The notes: a model not told the origin generated them from the letters alone. Positions 52,901 through 64,000 are shown, counted from the stretch's first letter. The stretch is DNA of 64,000 nt from Quillaja saponaria (GCA_029379385.1 CM055607.1:37197235-37261234); one strand, 5' to 3'. Numbers and translations: made by a program.

Positions 52901-54773
52901 TCTAACCCTGATAAAACAGTTAAGTCAACCACTAAATACAATTCATAACATAATATTTCTCTCTTCATGTGCCATCATGTTAGGAAATTTTAAGTGGCCC
53001 GAATGATTCCATGAACCATCAGCAGATAAACACCACAAATGACAATAGCACAATCAACGGAAGAATTACATAACAAACAACCAAGAAAAATATGAAGCTG
53101 CTCTTCTTCTTTTTTCCTTTTTCTTTTTTTTTTTGGATAAGTTTCATGAAATAAAAATGTGCCATCTCCATGGAGAATAAAAAGCACACAGAACAGTCAC
53201 CACTCAGGAGCGAGAATCCCATAACAAGTCCATCAGCATTGGACTTAACAAACACCTTTTCTAACATTTTTTTTAGGTAAAAACTCACTAAAACCCCTCT
53301 AGAGGGGGCTAACCCTAGTTCACAGGAGAAAAAGAAAATCAAAGATATCAATATAACAAATTCACAATCTATTGATGAACCAAAGAAACGATAAAGAAAA
53401 CTGAAAATCAACAAAATCAATGTAACAAATAACACTAGTAAGACACATGCTGAAGCATGGGAAAGAGGACAGAAAGAGAACAGTAATCAGCTGTAATTAC
53501 TGTAGCAGGTCAATGAAGCTGCAGGCCACTTAACAGTTATGGGAATAAGAGTATAATTTCCTTTTTGTGATATTTATGCATGCTATGATTTGATTAAATC
53601 GAGGGTAAAGATTAATTGGTATTAGGGTTTTACGAATTTAGGGTATTCTCTCTATAAATAAAGCTCTCATAACAGCGCTATAATATGCTATATTTAGTAT
53701 TAGTTAAGAGAATTCAACTGCAGGATTTTCAAGTTCTTATAAGTTTGCTTGTCCTAGATACCTACAACAGAGGTTTGCCTTTGTCTCCCTCTGAATGCGT
53801 CCAACATATCACTAACCTCATCATCATTCATAACCTCAAGAAGCTTTTTTTTTGGCCAAACTCAAGAGGCAATGTTAACTTTGCACTGAATATTTCATTT
53901 TCAGGGGCTGCCAATCTCATTCTTAAACGATACTACCACACAATTTCCTTCTTTGTGCCCTTTTTCTTTTTTACTAATTGCGTTTATTTAGTTCCTTCCT
54001 TTGCCCTCCTTTCTTCTCTATTATTTGGGGTTTCCTTTTTCTTTTTCTTTTTCTTTTTCTTTTTCCTGGGAGGGGGGTGATGGTTAAATTGCTCATGGTA
54101 ACGGATTAATACTGCTTATCATATACATACAGGATAATCATGGGTGTGCCCACCAACACACAAAACAGGGGTAATAAAAGAAAAATAATACAACATCGCA
54201 TGGTAACATGCCAAGAGATAAAGAGCTTACTTTGAAATTTGATCATTTCCCAATGCTGCAACCTTGTCCAAGAACAAATCCTGTTTTAACAATTCAAGTT
54301 GACAGGTAAAAATAATAATTTAAATGCAAATGGTACAAAACTACCATGGACCCTGAATATAAAGTGCTTACTAAATGTAACAGTTTTGAGTCCACTGAAC
54401 ATATACATACATAGGGCTGTCAACAAGCCGAGGATAAGAGAGCTCAATCTCGGCTCATTCCTTTTTAGCTAGGGCTGAGATAGGCTCGGGGTTTGGTAGT
54501 AGCTCATGGGCCAAAGCCCATGGTGGGCTCGTTAGAAAAATACTAAGCCCAGCTAGTGGGCTTGTTAAGAGTACTGTCAATTTAATTAAAAACAAAATCA
54601 GAATTTTTTCCTTAAGCCTTCAGGGGAGTTGAACCCAGGTCGGCTTGCTACTAAGCCCTTTTTTTAGAAGGTCAGCTTGCTACTAAGCCATATGTATGAC
54701 CACCAAGACAAATTTTGTGTGTTTATTTCAGTACATAAATATATTTCTCACAGATTGATATTTAAAATATTAA

Positions 54774-54833
<60 letters not shown>

Positions 54834-57800
54834 TCTACTAAGACAATCTCATCATAATTAAAAGAATAATAGTAATAACTAATACAACATGCCAAATTTT
54901 ATATAATAACATAAATAATATACAAACTGAGTTTGGCAAAATTTGATCTCCGCTTATTTAGAAAATGAACTGAGCTTAGGAGCTACTCACAATCAGCTAT
55001 GTTCATTTACAACCCTATAAATATACACAAACATACATATAGGTTGGACTCACCTCATAGGACTAACTTCTCAAATAAATTTTCCCATATAAAGAGACAA
55101 CTTGATTTTGACAATTTTTTTGATAGTAAAAATCCAAAACAAAGCTGAAACCTTAGAAACCATCTATACTCCAACTAAACTTATAGCTTTCTTTTTGAGA
55201 TGATGAGAAGCAAACACAACAAAACTTACCTCATCAAGGTCTAAACCAATTTGAGAAGCATCACCATCACCAAATCGCTCTGAAAACATACCACATGTAT
55301 TGGAAGTTGCATGTTAGTTAGCATCTAACTCCCACCACAAATGGTTTATCAAGCTAGAAAGGGAAGAGGAAGAAAAGAAAAAGAATATTGTACCATCTAA
55401 TCCAAACTGTGAAGTAAGAGTAAACCACACCCTCCATGGTATCTTGGAGGGTAATCTGCTCCCTTGTACTGACATGATGATCAACATAGCTACTGCAAAA
55501 AAACTAATCATTACTTAACAGAAGAACAAATCTTTCACTTGAGGATCAACATGTTAGCACCTATATGATCTGCAACTTACAAAAAGATGATAGTGCTACT
55601 TATAAAAGTTCTGTTATCAGTCAACTTATTTGCTAATTATCAACCAGAGATCAGATATAATCACTTATAAGGACTACTGAACAAAACTAACTAAATGGAA
55701 CAAGTTCTGTAGTGTCTTAAATAGTCTTAAAACATAAAAATGACTATAAAGAACAGCTACAGGATCGATTTGAAAACATAACCTAAGTATTTTGGAAGTA
55801 ACCTTTGAAATATGTCATTATCTGGCAGTTCAAAATCATCTAGATCAAAAGTCTCAGGCAAAGTTATGGAATGATAAGGTGCAGTTGACTCCTCTGGTGC
55901 CAAATCAACAGCAGTGGAGCGAAAAGCTTGCTTTATCTTAAGCAAGGCCTCACTGCAATCATCGAAGAGGTAATTCACCTTTCTAGAGTATATCCTCACC
56001 ACACCAAGCAGAAGATGGCTGGACAAACGGAGTGCAATTGGTATTTCCGGAAAAAGAATTGAATCTGCACAAGGTAAAAAAAATGGAGTTAGACTATCCG
56101 TGACACAAACATGTTATCAAAGTCATAGACAAACATAACACTGTAGAGTACTACCATCAAATAGAATAAACTTTAAAAAAAATCTGCAACTGCAAAAATT
56201 TCAGTTCAGCAAGAACTAGTCCGAAGCATGCCACCACAACTAATCTCTACTCTAATTTATTCCTCTTAAGCACTTAAGCATATGATCCACTTCGAGGCTA
56301 GACAGTGGGACCCATACATACAAGAACTTACCAAATTTAAAATTTTGACAAGAATAGTCTGCTGAGAGTAAAAATTTCTCCTTCAAGGAAAGAGTCTCAT
56401 GCCTGCCCTAGACTTCCAGAGAACAGAAAATTTCTACAAGAGACTAACACCATTGACTGGTCAACAAAATTCGAATCACTACAAAACCAACTAAGGCAAG
56501 TTACTATTATTTTGAGAAAATGACATTATGGTAGCAACAACATTGTACCAAACATTGACATCCCCACATTTAAGTGTTTGTGTGGGATAGGGGGGGGGGG
56601 GGGGGGGGGGGAGAGAGAGAGAGAGAATCTGGAAAAATCAACTAGAAAAGCAATACTGAAAAGTCAAGAGAAGAGCAAGATGAATCAAAAGAAAACATGA
56701 GAAGAAGAATAGTCAATCATTTAAATATATCATTCCGGCAGTCCAGGAAAATAAACAATGTATTAGGAGACATTGTAACTCCACTATGGTAAGCTCCTTA
56801 TCATGGAAAATAAGGTTTCCATCTCACACCAAATACACCACATGATGCTAGCTGGAACCAGTGTCCAAATCAGTATATCATGCCCAGATCCAGCCCTTTT
56901 AGTAAAACCAGAGTAAGGACAAAATCATATGCCATTAGGACTAGGCCACATGATCTTGTTAAAACAGAGGCGAGAATATGATAGAAATTTATAATTGAAA
57001 AATGGAAATAAGCAAAAAAAGGAACACAAGATATATCGAGATTTGACTCAATCAAACCTACAATCCTTACTGAAGAGATCAAAATTCACTATTCTGTTCT
57101 TGGAGAAAATACAAGTATCTTGCTCGAAAAAACTTACAAAAACCCGAAATCCTAAAGCTAATTGCCTTTATATATCGGCCCATTCCTCCACTTCGTGAAC
57201 TAAAACTTATCTTTCGGGTAGCTCTCAGATCGTAATTATCCACCAAGTCGCACTGCAAAACTTTGGCCCAACCCGATACACAAGACAAAACACAACAGTT
57301 TTCCTATTTCTCCATCTTATTTACATTAAAAAATTCAAGTATGTACTATTTTTAGGTTGGTCTACTCTATTCTAACCACGTGGCTTTTTGAGAAAGGACA
57401 CAAGTACATTTGATATTAGAATAATTTTGCATCACTTTACAGGTCTTAGGGTGGCCTTTTGGTATTTCTTGATGGACAACTTGATTTTAAGCTGGGTGCA
57501 ACCATCACGATGGAAACACATCCAAACCGAGATCAGAAAAATACACACAAGAGAAACACAATATTTAGTATGATCCAGCAAAATCCTGCCAACATCAATG
57601 GAGAGTATGCCTTTCTTCTCTATGAGAGACTGCAGTACAAGAAAATACAGAGTTTAATCTTAAACCCCACGTACACACTCTCTTATAACCTAAGAACAAT
57701 TAATCAACTATCCTCACTGTGGAGACAACTCCAAGCCCAATGTGTTGAGCACACATACACAAGGCCACGGGCACCCTAGCATCTTTTGTGTACTCAACAC

Positions 57801-59640
57801 CGATAAATACCCATACCAAAATCATGGGAACAAGAGATCTCATAAGAGGCTAATACCACAAATACAATGTTATGATGCTAGTCACACTTTAAGAAGCGCC
57901 AAATGGGATTCACTGAACCAAGGATCCAATCTGTATTTATGTTTTATTTTCCTTCATTAATATTTCTCTTTTTATTTTGTTATCAAGATTAACTTCGCCA
58001 GTGTTGAGTTTTTTCATGAAAGTCAGTTCAAAACCTGAAAAAGGACGGGTGATGTAGATTGACAGCCAATATAACACTTCGTCAAAACTAGTGATATGGA
58101 TCTAAGGAAAAGCTTGTTGAGGCATCTCGTACTTAACGACAAGCTATATCATACATGTGTGCAAGAGACTGATGTTGTATGGGACATCAAAGCATCAATG
58201 CCAAGATGAAACAAAAAATGGGCAAGGGTTCTCATAAATAGATGGATGGGTGCGGGTAAAGAAGCTAGTCCATTATCCTAGGATTCAAATTGCAACTTGG
58301 AACATGAAACACTTACTGGTAGATTAATGGAGCTAGTATATGGAATTATTAGGAATATAATATTATTGTATTGTGTAATCCTATATTGTTTAAATGTGGA
58401 AGTCTATGTTTTATTATTTACTATAAATAAAGCTTATGGGAGTAGGCTTTGAGATATCAATCAAGGTCACAATCATTTCCTTATTCTATTTTATTTAACA
58501 TGGTCTTGAAAATAAAAGGGATTGAACCATCTTTTAGACGAAAGATATAATTAAGGATAGAAAAGAGGAAATAATGAGGCTTGAATGGAAGAAATAACTA
58601 GGCTTAAGGCTTGGAAAGAAAAGAAGAGTGTTGAGATTGGTAATTGGGTTTTATTTGTACAAGATTGAGCATTATATGCTCCCACCAAGTTACTTTTAGA
58701 AGTGGGTTCCCTATTCTAACCAAATGGAGTTCATCTTCAAGAGGAGAGTGTAACAAAGTTATTGTGATGATTGCATGGTGATTCCAAGAGAGAGTCGATA
58801 AGATGGTGGTTTTACATGTTCACCTTAAGAGATGCAAAGAATAAGTAGAGCAACTAGGACTCTAGGATTAGGTGGTGTAATTTGAAAGAAGAAACACAAT
58901 TACTAGTTAGAGAGATTATTCAAGGAAGTTAGGTAGGACTTAGTTTATGATGCTAGCTCAACATGGATTGAAATGACAGCTTGTATTACAAACAACCTTA
59001 AATAAGAACAGGTATTATGGTAACCATTAGTTACATATGAAGTAGGAAAGTAGTGGAAGTATTCATTGACTAAATCCCTAAATACCACATCGCACGTGTG
59101 ATGTGTTAGAGGTGCTTCTTTTTGCTAGAAAAAAGAAGCACCTGTATTTTTTTTTTAATTTCCTTCTCACTGGCTGCTTTTTTTATTTTTCCTTTTTTTT
59201 TTTCACTTCTTTATACAATCACTAGGGCATCAAAAGGAAAACATAAATGTAGAAAATAATATCAGCATACTACTTTTAAGTAGCTATATTAGGATCATTT
59301 CTTCTGATGCGCAACTAGACATCAATTTACAAGCAATTTGTTGGTACACAGAATGCTGACTAAAAATAGACACGCTTCCTATCAATATCCTAGGAAAGTT
59401 GGACCTGAATGAATCGTAATACATAGATGCAACCATATTTTCGGGCATTATTGAGGCAAGTTTCACATTCCAACATAAGTTTATACATATGTAACTAATG
59501 AAAGTTAGACACTAACCTACAGAAACGCCAATATCTGTATCAGCCACTTGATTCTTACGAAGCTTCCTCTCCAAATGCGCCGCTATCCATATTGTCCCAA
59601 GCGGCCCTTTCTTGGCCAATATAAACTGAGAATAGAACAT
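40903..59640 (-). CDS. SYN4: Cohesin alpha-kleisin, RAD21/SCC1 family (SYN4-like), with three frame breaks
   Basis: Kleisin subunit that closes the SMC1-SMC3 ring in sister-chromatid cohesion. Coding exons: 59640-59517, 56064-55803, 55492-55394, 55279-55230, 54280-54231, 52584-52473, 52322-51334, 50756-50328, 50170-50026, 48259-48123, 47511-46538, 45484-45457, 43689-43584, 43059-42930 and 41000-40903, about 1,243 residues once frames are reconciled. The N-terminus is the conserved SMC3-binding region: MFYSQFILAKKGPLGTIWIA, then HLLLGVVRIYSRKVNYLFDD. The long variable middle includes ESIPDDDDLLSSIL, VLMDDMMVLHG and TIRQQLTNTEDIRR. The C-terminal winged helix is split over the last three exons (VARYLQGLFGKDTLHGR; RKEASRMFFETLVLKTRDYV). 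Three breaks are visible: an extra T in exon 3 near 55,418, one extra base in exon 7 near 51,378, and a missing base near 40,942 that causes a stop about 12 residues early. All splice sites are good. The large introns hold transposon debris. Length and middle motifs favour SYN4/RAD21.3 over SYN2/SYN3. Confidence 0.9.
41758..41912 (-). mobile_element. Short LTR with adjoining primer-binding site (Copia/TRIM-like)
   Basis: Read on the minus strand, a 155-bp segment starts TGTTAGGAATATAATAG and ends TTTATTTAATA. It is followed directly by TGGTATCAGA (41,748-41,757), which matches the initiator-Met tRNA primer site used by most plant LTR elements. A few hundred bases of interior may follow to about 41,640. 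No second LTR was found, so it is truncated. It lies in SYN4 intron 14, in the gene's own orientation. It is clearly related to 58,347-58,500. Confidence 0.7.
43690..45456 (-). other. SYN4 intron 12, unexplained less A/T-rich content
   Basis: The interval 43,980-45,400 reads better on the plus strand and has a 93-codon frame (44,190-44,471) rich in Phe and Leu. It may be decayed retroelement sequence, but I could not match it to a family. A poly-T run lies at 45,391-45,409. Confidence 0.3.
46073..46200 (+). mobile_element. Possible LTR end with decayed primer-binding site
   Basis: The words ACAAGCTTAAGCTTTTAG, then TGGAATCAAAGC, then AAGGTCTTAAGCTCAAACCC resemble the LTR end, tRNA-Met primer site (TGGTATCAGAGC) and start of the interior of a common plant retroelement. 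A second copy of ACAAGCTTAAGCTTTTAG occurs at about 46,237. It lies in SYN4 intron 11. Ends are not defined. Confidence 0.4.
49885..49950 (+). mobile_element. Probable LINE 3' tail
   Basis: AAACCACAACTAAATTGAGATTTAAGACTTAGTTGAATTGAG closely follows the 3' tail of the LINE at 2,901-3,271 and is followed by a poly-T run. Upstream sequence to about 49,690 may belong to it. It lies in SYN4 intron 9. Confidence 0.45.
54033..54066 (+). repeat. CTTTTT hexamer microsatellite
   Basis: Five to six copies of CTTTTT in a pyrimidine-rich stretch within SYN4 intron 5. Confidence 0.7.
54412..55017. mobile_element. hAT-type MITE (degenerate)
   Basis: The element starts TAGGGCTGTCAACAAGCCGAG and ends with the imperfect inverted copy TTCATTTACAACCCTA. 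Both ends are followed inward by words like GAGCT and GGCTC, as in a widespread plant hAT repeat whose ends read TAGGGCTGTAAACGAGCCGAGC. The 8-bp flanks TACATACA and TAAATATA agree at six positions, consistent with an old target duplication. The interior holds a TA/TG microsatellite. It lies in SYN4 intron 4. Confidence 0.65.
54774..54830 (+). repeat. (TA)n(TG)n microsatellite
   Basis: About seven TA units followed by about 21 TG units, within the hAT-type MITE of SYN4 intron 4. Likely polymorphic. Confidence 0.9.
56590..56626 (+). repeat. G22 tract followed by (GA)n
   Basis: Twenty-two G followed by about seven GA units on the plus strand, in SYN4 intron 1. The run is C-rich in the transcript. 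Length is probably unreliable. Confidence 0.85.
58347..58500 (+). mobile_element. Short LTR related to the one at 41,758-41,912
   Basis: A 154-bp segment starts TATTAGGAATATAATATTAT and ends TATTCTATTTTATTTAACA, followed by TGGTCTTGA, a decayed primer-binding site. It shares GTCTATGTTTTATT and TTTACTATAAATAAA with the minus-strand copy at 41,758-41,912. The TATAAATAA word may be its promoter. It lies in SYN4 intron 1, opposite to the gene. No partner LTR was found, and the interior may extend to about 59,000. Confidence 0.6.
59080..59143. other. Two adjacent inverted repeats
   Basis: The first is CACATCGCACGTGTGATGTG at about 59,089-59,108. The second has a 14-bp perfect stem AGGTGCTTCTTTTT / AAAAAGAAGCACCT (59,110-59,143) with a loop of about six bases. 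Together they could form a cruciform or RNA hairpin. They lie in SYN4 intron 1 with no known role. Confidence 0.6.
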
Positions 59641-60560
59641 CTCCCCACTTTCACTTCAGCAACAAATTATTGATTCTCATACAAGAAACCTTCCTCAAGC
59701 CAGACACAGGCACCGATGAATATAGAGCTTATGTTTGACTTCTAAGCTCCCAAAAAAAAATAATAATAATAACCGACCAGTGGAAGACCTGAAGTCCTTA
59801 AGCAAGCAAATAGACTTAAAAATCGGTCAAAATTTAAGTAAATTGCATAAACTGAAAGCTTTTCCTCGAATTCCCCTCGAACACTTCAAACCAAACTTGA
59901 ACTATTCAAGTTCAATACAAGAAAACAAAAAAAAACAAAAAACCCTAATTAGGACACCCAAAACATCTCCTGCAACCCGGATCCGAAGAAAAAGCAAGCT
60001 TTTTCAGAAACTTTAAATAATTTATCAGAACCATCTTGAAAGCTCGAAAATCTGTCCCTGAAGCGCCCGGTAGCGTGAGAGGAGAACGCTAGGAGTGCTA
60101 GGACGGAGTCTTAGTATCGGGGTATCCTTGAAGAAAAAGAATTGCATCGAATTGGACCATACACAGACTGCGTCGGTAGTTCAAGAAATCACTGAGTAGA
60201 GATCGGACGCATATGAAAAGTTTCAACGAGACAGAGGTAGGAACCGAATTCTGCGTGAGGTCAGTGTTAGACCGGGAGAGATGTTAAAGAGATATCTTTG
60301 GTCAAGATTTGTGTTTTTTGAATTATAGTAGTAAATGTTTAGTGGAATCAACGCAAGCCATGGGTTTTCTAAGTTCAAACAACTGCTGCTAATTTTTTCT
60401 CACATAAAAGAAAAGTTTTGCTCGTCAAAGCTTCTTACTCCACGCTTTTCAAGTTCACATACCCTGTTATGAAATTAATTTATAAGTAAGTTTCACGTAT
60501 TCTCTTGCACACCCCATTACTGTCTGATCCAGATCCTCTCCACGTACGAAGGCATTAGAC
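59641..60560 (-). promoter_or_regulatory. 5' leader and promoter region of SYN4
   Basis: Directly upstream of the minus-strand start at 59,640. The part to about 60,300 is less A/T-rich and probably holds the leader. Several small upstream frames are possible and none can be supported. No clear TATA box was seen. Confidence 0.4.
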
Positions 60561-62229
60561 ACGATTAATGAGTGAGTTGTCTTCTCAACTTGGTAATACA
60601 AATTTAAATTTTAGAATATGCTATAAAATAAATAAATAAATAAATAAAATTTTTAATTAAATGTATTATGGAAATATATTGTTACAATGCATGTGATGGA
60701 TATCTCTAACCATAAAAATATATGTGTTAAAAAATAAATTATTATTGAATTTAAGGAGTAAAGTGAAATTTCTAATCCAAGTTAACAAAAGAGTAAAAAC
60801 TTTTTAAAATAAAATATTTACAATAATAGGAAATATATGTAAACAATCACCTTTCGCATATAAAAATTAGCCTTATCACAGTGCTTACACATATGTTTAA
60901 GAGGTTTTTTTTTTTTTTTTTTTTTTAGGAATAATGTAAAAAATATTATAATTGTTATACAACATAGAGAGAAGGATTTAAGTTTTAGAAGAGATTTTTA
61001 AAAAATAATTTATTAATTGAAGTTAACAATCCAAGAGTTTTTTAATTTTTGTTCATTTTTTTCTTTAATTATAGTTGAAAATGAGTAATTTTTAATAAAT
61101 GAAGTAATTTTAGTTTAAAAATATATCAAAATTTGGGAGAATACTACCCGTTCTTTTAGTATGGTATTTAAATTAAAAACTAAATTAAAAAATTATAGGC
61201 TATCACAAGAATATTCTGACTTTTAATATAGTATAGATAGATAATTTCCTTAATATTATTTATATGTGAGAGATATTGATTAACATTTCTTCTCTCATAC
61301 GAGAAATAATAAAATAATGTTATTTTGTTCATATTACTTTCTCACCCTTTCCTAAGTTTATAATTTTGAGTACACTCAAAAACTAAATTAATGTAAACTA
61401 ATTGATATTTAGTAATAAGTTCATGTAAAAAGGACTAATAATTTTTGGTAAACTTTAGGCAAGTTAGTATAAACCGATAGATAGCGTGGACAAAAAAATA
61501 ATGTGTATGTAGTTAATCTATCTCAACTCCAATGATAGCAAGATGTGTTGAAATATGAGTAGTTTAGTGACGCTTTGTTTTTAGTTAAAATTATTTGATT
61601 ATAATTAATAATTAGATTTTTAATTATTTAAGGATTATAATTGAGTTTTAAATTATGTAATAATTGTATAAAGTGTTTGGTAAGAATTATTTATAATCTA
61701 TAAAATTACTAATGAAAATTTTATTTGTACTTGATAAAATAATGTTTAATTAATTATATATTTTCTATTAAAATTATTAAAATGGGTAGTGAAGTTAAGA
61801 TTTGGCATGTGAATGATGTGTTAATAGTACTAGGTGTTATTTATGAAAATAATTATGAATCAGGAGATTTTAAGAGACTTTATTAGATTCTATAAGGAAC
61901 TTATTTGTAATTTCTAAATTAGAAAAACATGCAAGAAATATCTCTTAAAATATAATATTATAACAAAAATATGCTTCAAAATCTACAAATTATGTCTTAT
62001 CTTTTATTATTTTTCTTAAAAATCGTAAATAGATATTATAATGAAGATTGCTAGAGGATTGAAGATATCGATCAAATTTCACTGTATGTGTTGGCTTTTC
62101 TCAGAACTAGCTTCTCTGATTTTTGAGATTAGAGTATATCATGAAAGAAACATATTTGATAAGTATTTCACAAAGTGTGGTTAAAGAGTTTCCCCTGTGG
62201 CTTTTTGATTATTGCTTGCGGCGGATAGC
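60561..62229. other. A/T-rich spacer, no gene seen
   Basis: Low-complexity A/T-rich sequence with an AAAT microsatellite near 60,625-60,647 and a poly-T run at 60,907-60,926. No frame, RNA or complete element is visible. Confidence 0.5.
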
Positions 62230-62730
62230 TTGAAGCCGAATAACTGCCTTGGCTATGGCACGATGTTTTTTATGGAAGAAAGGGCAGCAAAACAATTATG
62301 TATTGAAAGTGGAAAAAGATAGTGTCCTAGAAGGAAATGGACTTTGACGTTTGACATGAATACAAACTCAATCTTTTCAAGAGCTTGATATTTATCCGTT
62401 TGAATCATAAACCAATTGAACAGTTGGCCGAAATGCCAACGGTTGCCTACGTATTGTGGAAGAGACATTATAGTTTTGCAGTGAACTTTCAGATGAAGTG
62501 ATTCACTAATCTTCTGCATGAGACTCGTATCTCCACCTTTGAAAGGTTGAATTTTTTCCAGCCATTGAATGTATGAGTAAACTCATGAATATAGGCATAC
62601 GGCATGTCTTGAACAAAGCCATAACTAGTAGCAATGCACCCATAAGCCACAAATTTGGGGACAGATTTCAATCCACAGCACTCAAGGTATGCAGGGGATA
62701 AGTTTGGAAGCAAATTCACTAACATGTGTT
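62230..62730 (-). pseudogene. Relic of a FAD-dependent amine-oxidase-like gene
   Basis: On the minus strand, frames with breaks give AYLECCGLKSVPKFVAYG, then YGFVQDMPYAYIHEFTHT, then, after a shift, GGDTSLMQKISESLHLKVHC. This resembles a plant family of flavin-containing amine oxidoreductases (NAD(P)-binding Rossmann proteins, like polyenoic fatty acid isomerase). Intact members, as I recall, have similar VPKSVAYG, GYGFVQDMPYAYIHEFTRT and SLWQKISESLP stretches. The sequence after residue HC decays and neither the N-terminal FAD-binding part nor the C-terminus is present. Family identity is from memory and moderately sure; that it is broken is clear. Confidence 0.55.
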
Positions 62731-64000
62731 AATGTTAAATTAATGTGCACTGGGGGCTAGAAATAATGATTCCAGAGTGATCTTTATGGTCAGCGTATTT
62801 GGGCGATCAGACAACCTCCCCACCTTGAATCCTACAAAACAAAGGACAAGAGCCAAGTCCTGGGTGAGCTCCCTAAACCCTCCGATGATTAAATCAGAAT
62901 AAGAGCTAAGTAACTATAAATATGTTAAGGAATAATAGATTGGACTTTTAGATATGCTTTAATCATATGATTAAGAACATTATGATTATTATCAAAGTTA
63001 AATTTAATTTGTTTACCAAGTAATTTGATGCACGGTTTTATCAAATCTAGTATTAAAATTATTGGATCGGTACATGTACTTGATGGATATGTCAAAAGTA
63101 CAAATATAAACATTTTCATGTACCCCTTGATTTTGAAGGATCTGGATCTCATAATGATATAAGTTCAAATTATGGGGGTAGTGAACATATTATTGAAAAT
63201 ATATATGATACCAAGATTATCAAAGAGGGATTATTTGATAATAATTTTTTGGTGTATTAGAATAATACACATTGAAACCAGTTGGATAACTAGTGTGTGA
63301 GATTACTGAGTTTTGAAAGACAATACAATTTCTTAGACAATAAAGAAATATAGTTATATATCATTTTGCAATGGAATCAAATTGATTGCTTAGTAGCTAT
63401 TGGTAAAAAGATTGAAAGGATTCGAGAATTTATAGTGAAATAAATTCGTGGTCATGTCCAATGCTTCGTAATTGTATTTGTCCATTGTCATGTTAAAACC
63501 AATTTGTTAAGTGTGCTTATAAAAGAATTTATAATTATTTGTCTAAACATTAATGTAAGTTGTTATGATTTTACGAGACAAATTTAAAAATGAATTTTAT
63601 TGTCAATGTGAGATTGATCAAAACTGCCTAAAATGCAATAAAACTAACATCTAGTGGAATGAGGCTAAAACCTACCCAACTTTGACTTAGTAAAAACTAT
63701 TTCCAAAGTTGAATGGGTAATGACAAGTTATTGTTTGTGTCTTGGGAAAGCAATGAATTTTGATTTTAATATCATAGCCCTACTTTAGGATATCAATGCT
63801 TAGTAGAATGTGCATGGAGGATGAGTGATACACATATCACTCTTAATTGAGAATATTTGATTTAGTAACTTCACCTATATTTATATAAAAGTGGTGCCGC
63901 TTCTGGCAAAGATTAAAAGGTTATCTTTTTAAATATTCATGAATCCAAGAATAACACATGGCCATATTTGTGCTAGAGATAATTAAAAAATCTTATGATA
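62731..64000. other. Right edge, possible retroelement debris
   Basis: 62,745-62,910 is less A/T-rich and contains GGTGAGCTCCCTAAACCC followed by TCCGATGATTAAATCAGAAT, words I associate with plant LTRs. No ends or duplications were found. From 62,930 to 64,000 the sequence is A/T-rich, with no gene I can support. Confidence 0.3.

Noticed and set aside
53019..53435. 138-codon hydrophobic minus-strand frame
   Set aside because: Lies in SYN4 intron 5, Phe/Leu/Ser-rich from pyrimidine-rich sequence, with no family resemblance.
53685..54080. 131-codon plus-strand frame
   Set aside because: Ends in microsatellite-encoded Phe runs and lies antisense in a SYN4 intron.
57459..57779. 106-codon plus-strand frame
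   Set aside because: No domain, antisense in SYN4 intron 1, and overlapped by other chance frames.
1..64000. CRISPR arrays, bacterial operons or integrated viral genes
   Set aside because: No regularly spaced repeats with unique spacers, no bacterial gene arrangement and no viral coding frame; the repeats found are transposons or simple repeats.

Overview
This is a plant nuclear window, most likely from a dicot. Genes have many short exons with GT-AG introns and products typical of flowering plants, separated by A/T-rich spacers full of transposon remnants. I could not assign a species. There is no sign of a bacterial or viral replicon, CRISPR array or operon.

Layout: 1-500 and 2,901-3,271 hold remnants of one LINE family. 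2,099-14,291 (minus) is an Ariadne-type RBR E3 ubiquitin ligase (ARI7/ARI8-like, 15 coding exons), whose introns carry a hAT MITE, a LINE and a small piece of plastid trnL-UAA. 14,700-18,240 contains a decayed PIF/Harbinger-type ORF1 between two related 39-bp-periodic repeat blocks. 18,667-23,859 is a long solo LTR with a younger solo LTR (21,283-23,028) nested inside it, each with a perfect 5-bp target duplication. 25,487-31,548 (minus) is an intact chloroplast phosphoglycolate phosphatase (PGLP1, 11 exons). 32,580-38,576 (plus), divergent from it, is the CAF-1 large subunit FAS1, with about eight reading-frame lesions although all its splice sites look good. 38,943-39,503 (minus) is an intact single-exon four-helix membrane protein of unknown function. 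40,903-59,640 (minus) is a RAD21/SCC1-type alpha-kleisin (SYN4/RAD21.3-like, 15 coding exons) with three single-base frame breaks and several transposon remnants in introns. 60,300-64,000 is mostly A/T-rich spacer with one relic of a FAD-dependent amine-oxidase-like gene.

The genes do not form a pathway. They act in ubiquitination, photorespiration, nucleosome assembly and sister-chromatid cohesion, and sit together as ordinary neighbours. The main surprise is the number of frame breaks in otherwise well-conserved genes. Either FAS1 is a young pseudogene and the other breaks are rare alleles, or the assembly carries uncorrected one-base indels. I found no convincing undescribed biological system. 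The best leads are the FAS1 lesions, the nested LTRs, the plastid insertion and the 39-bp repeat blocks.
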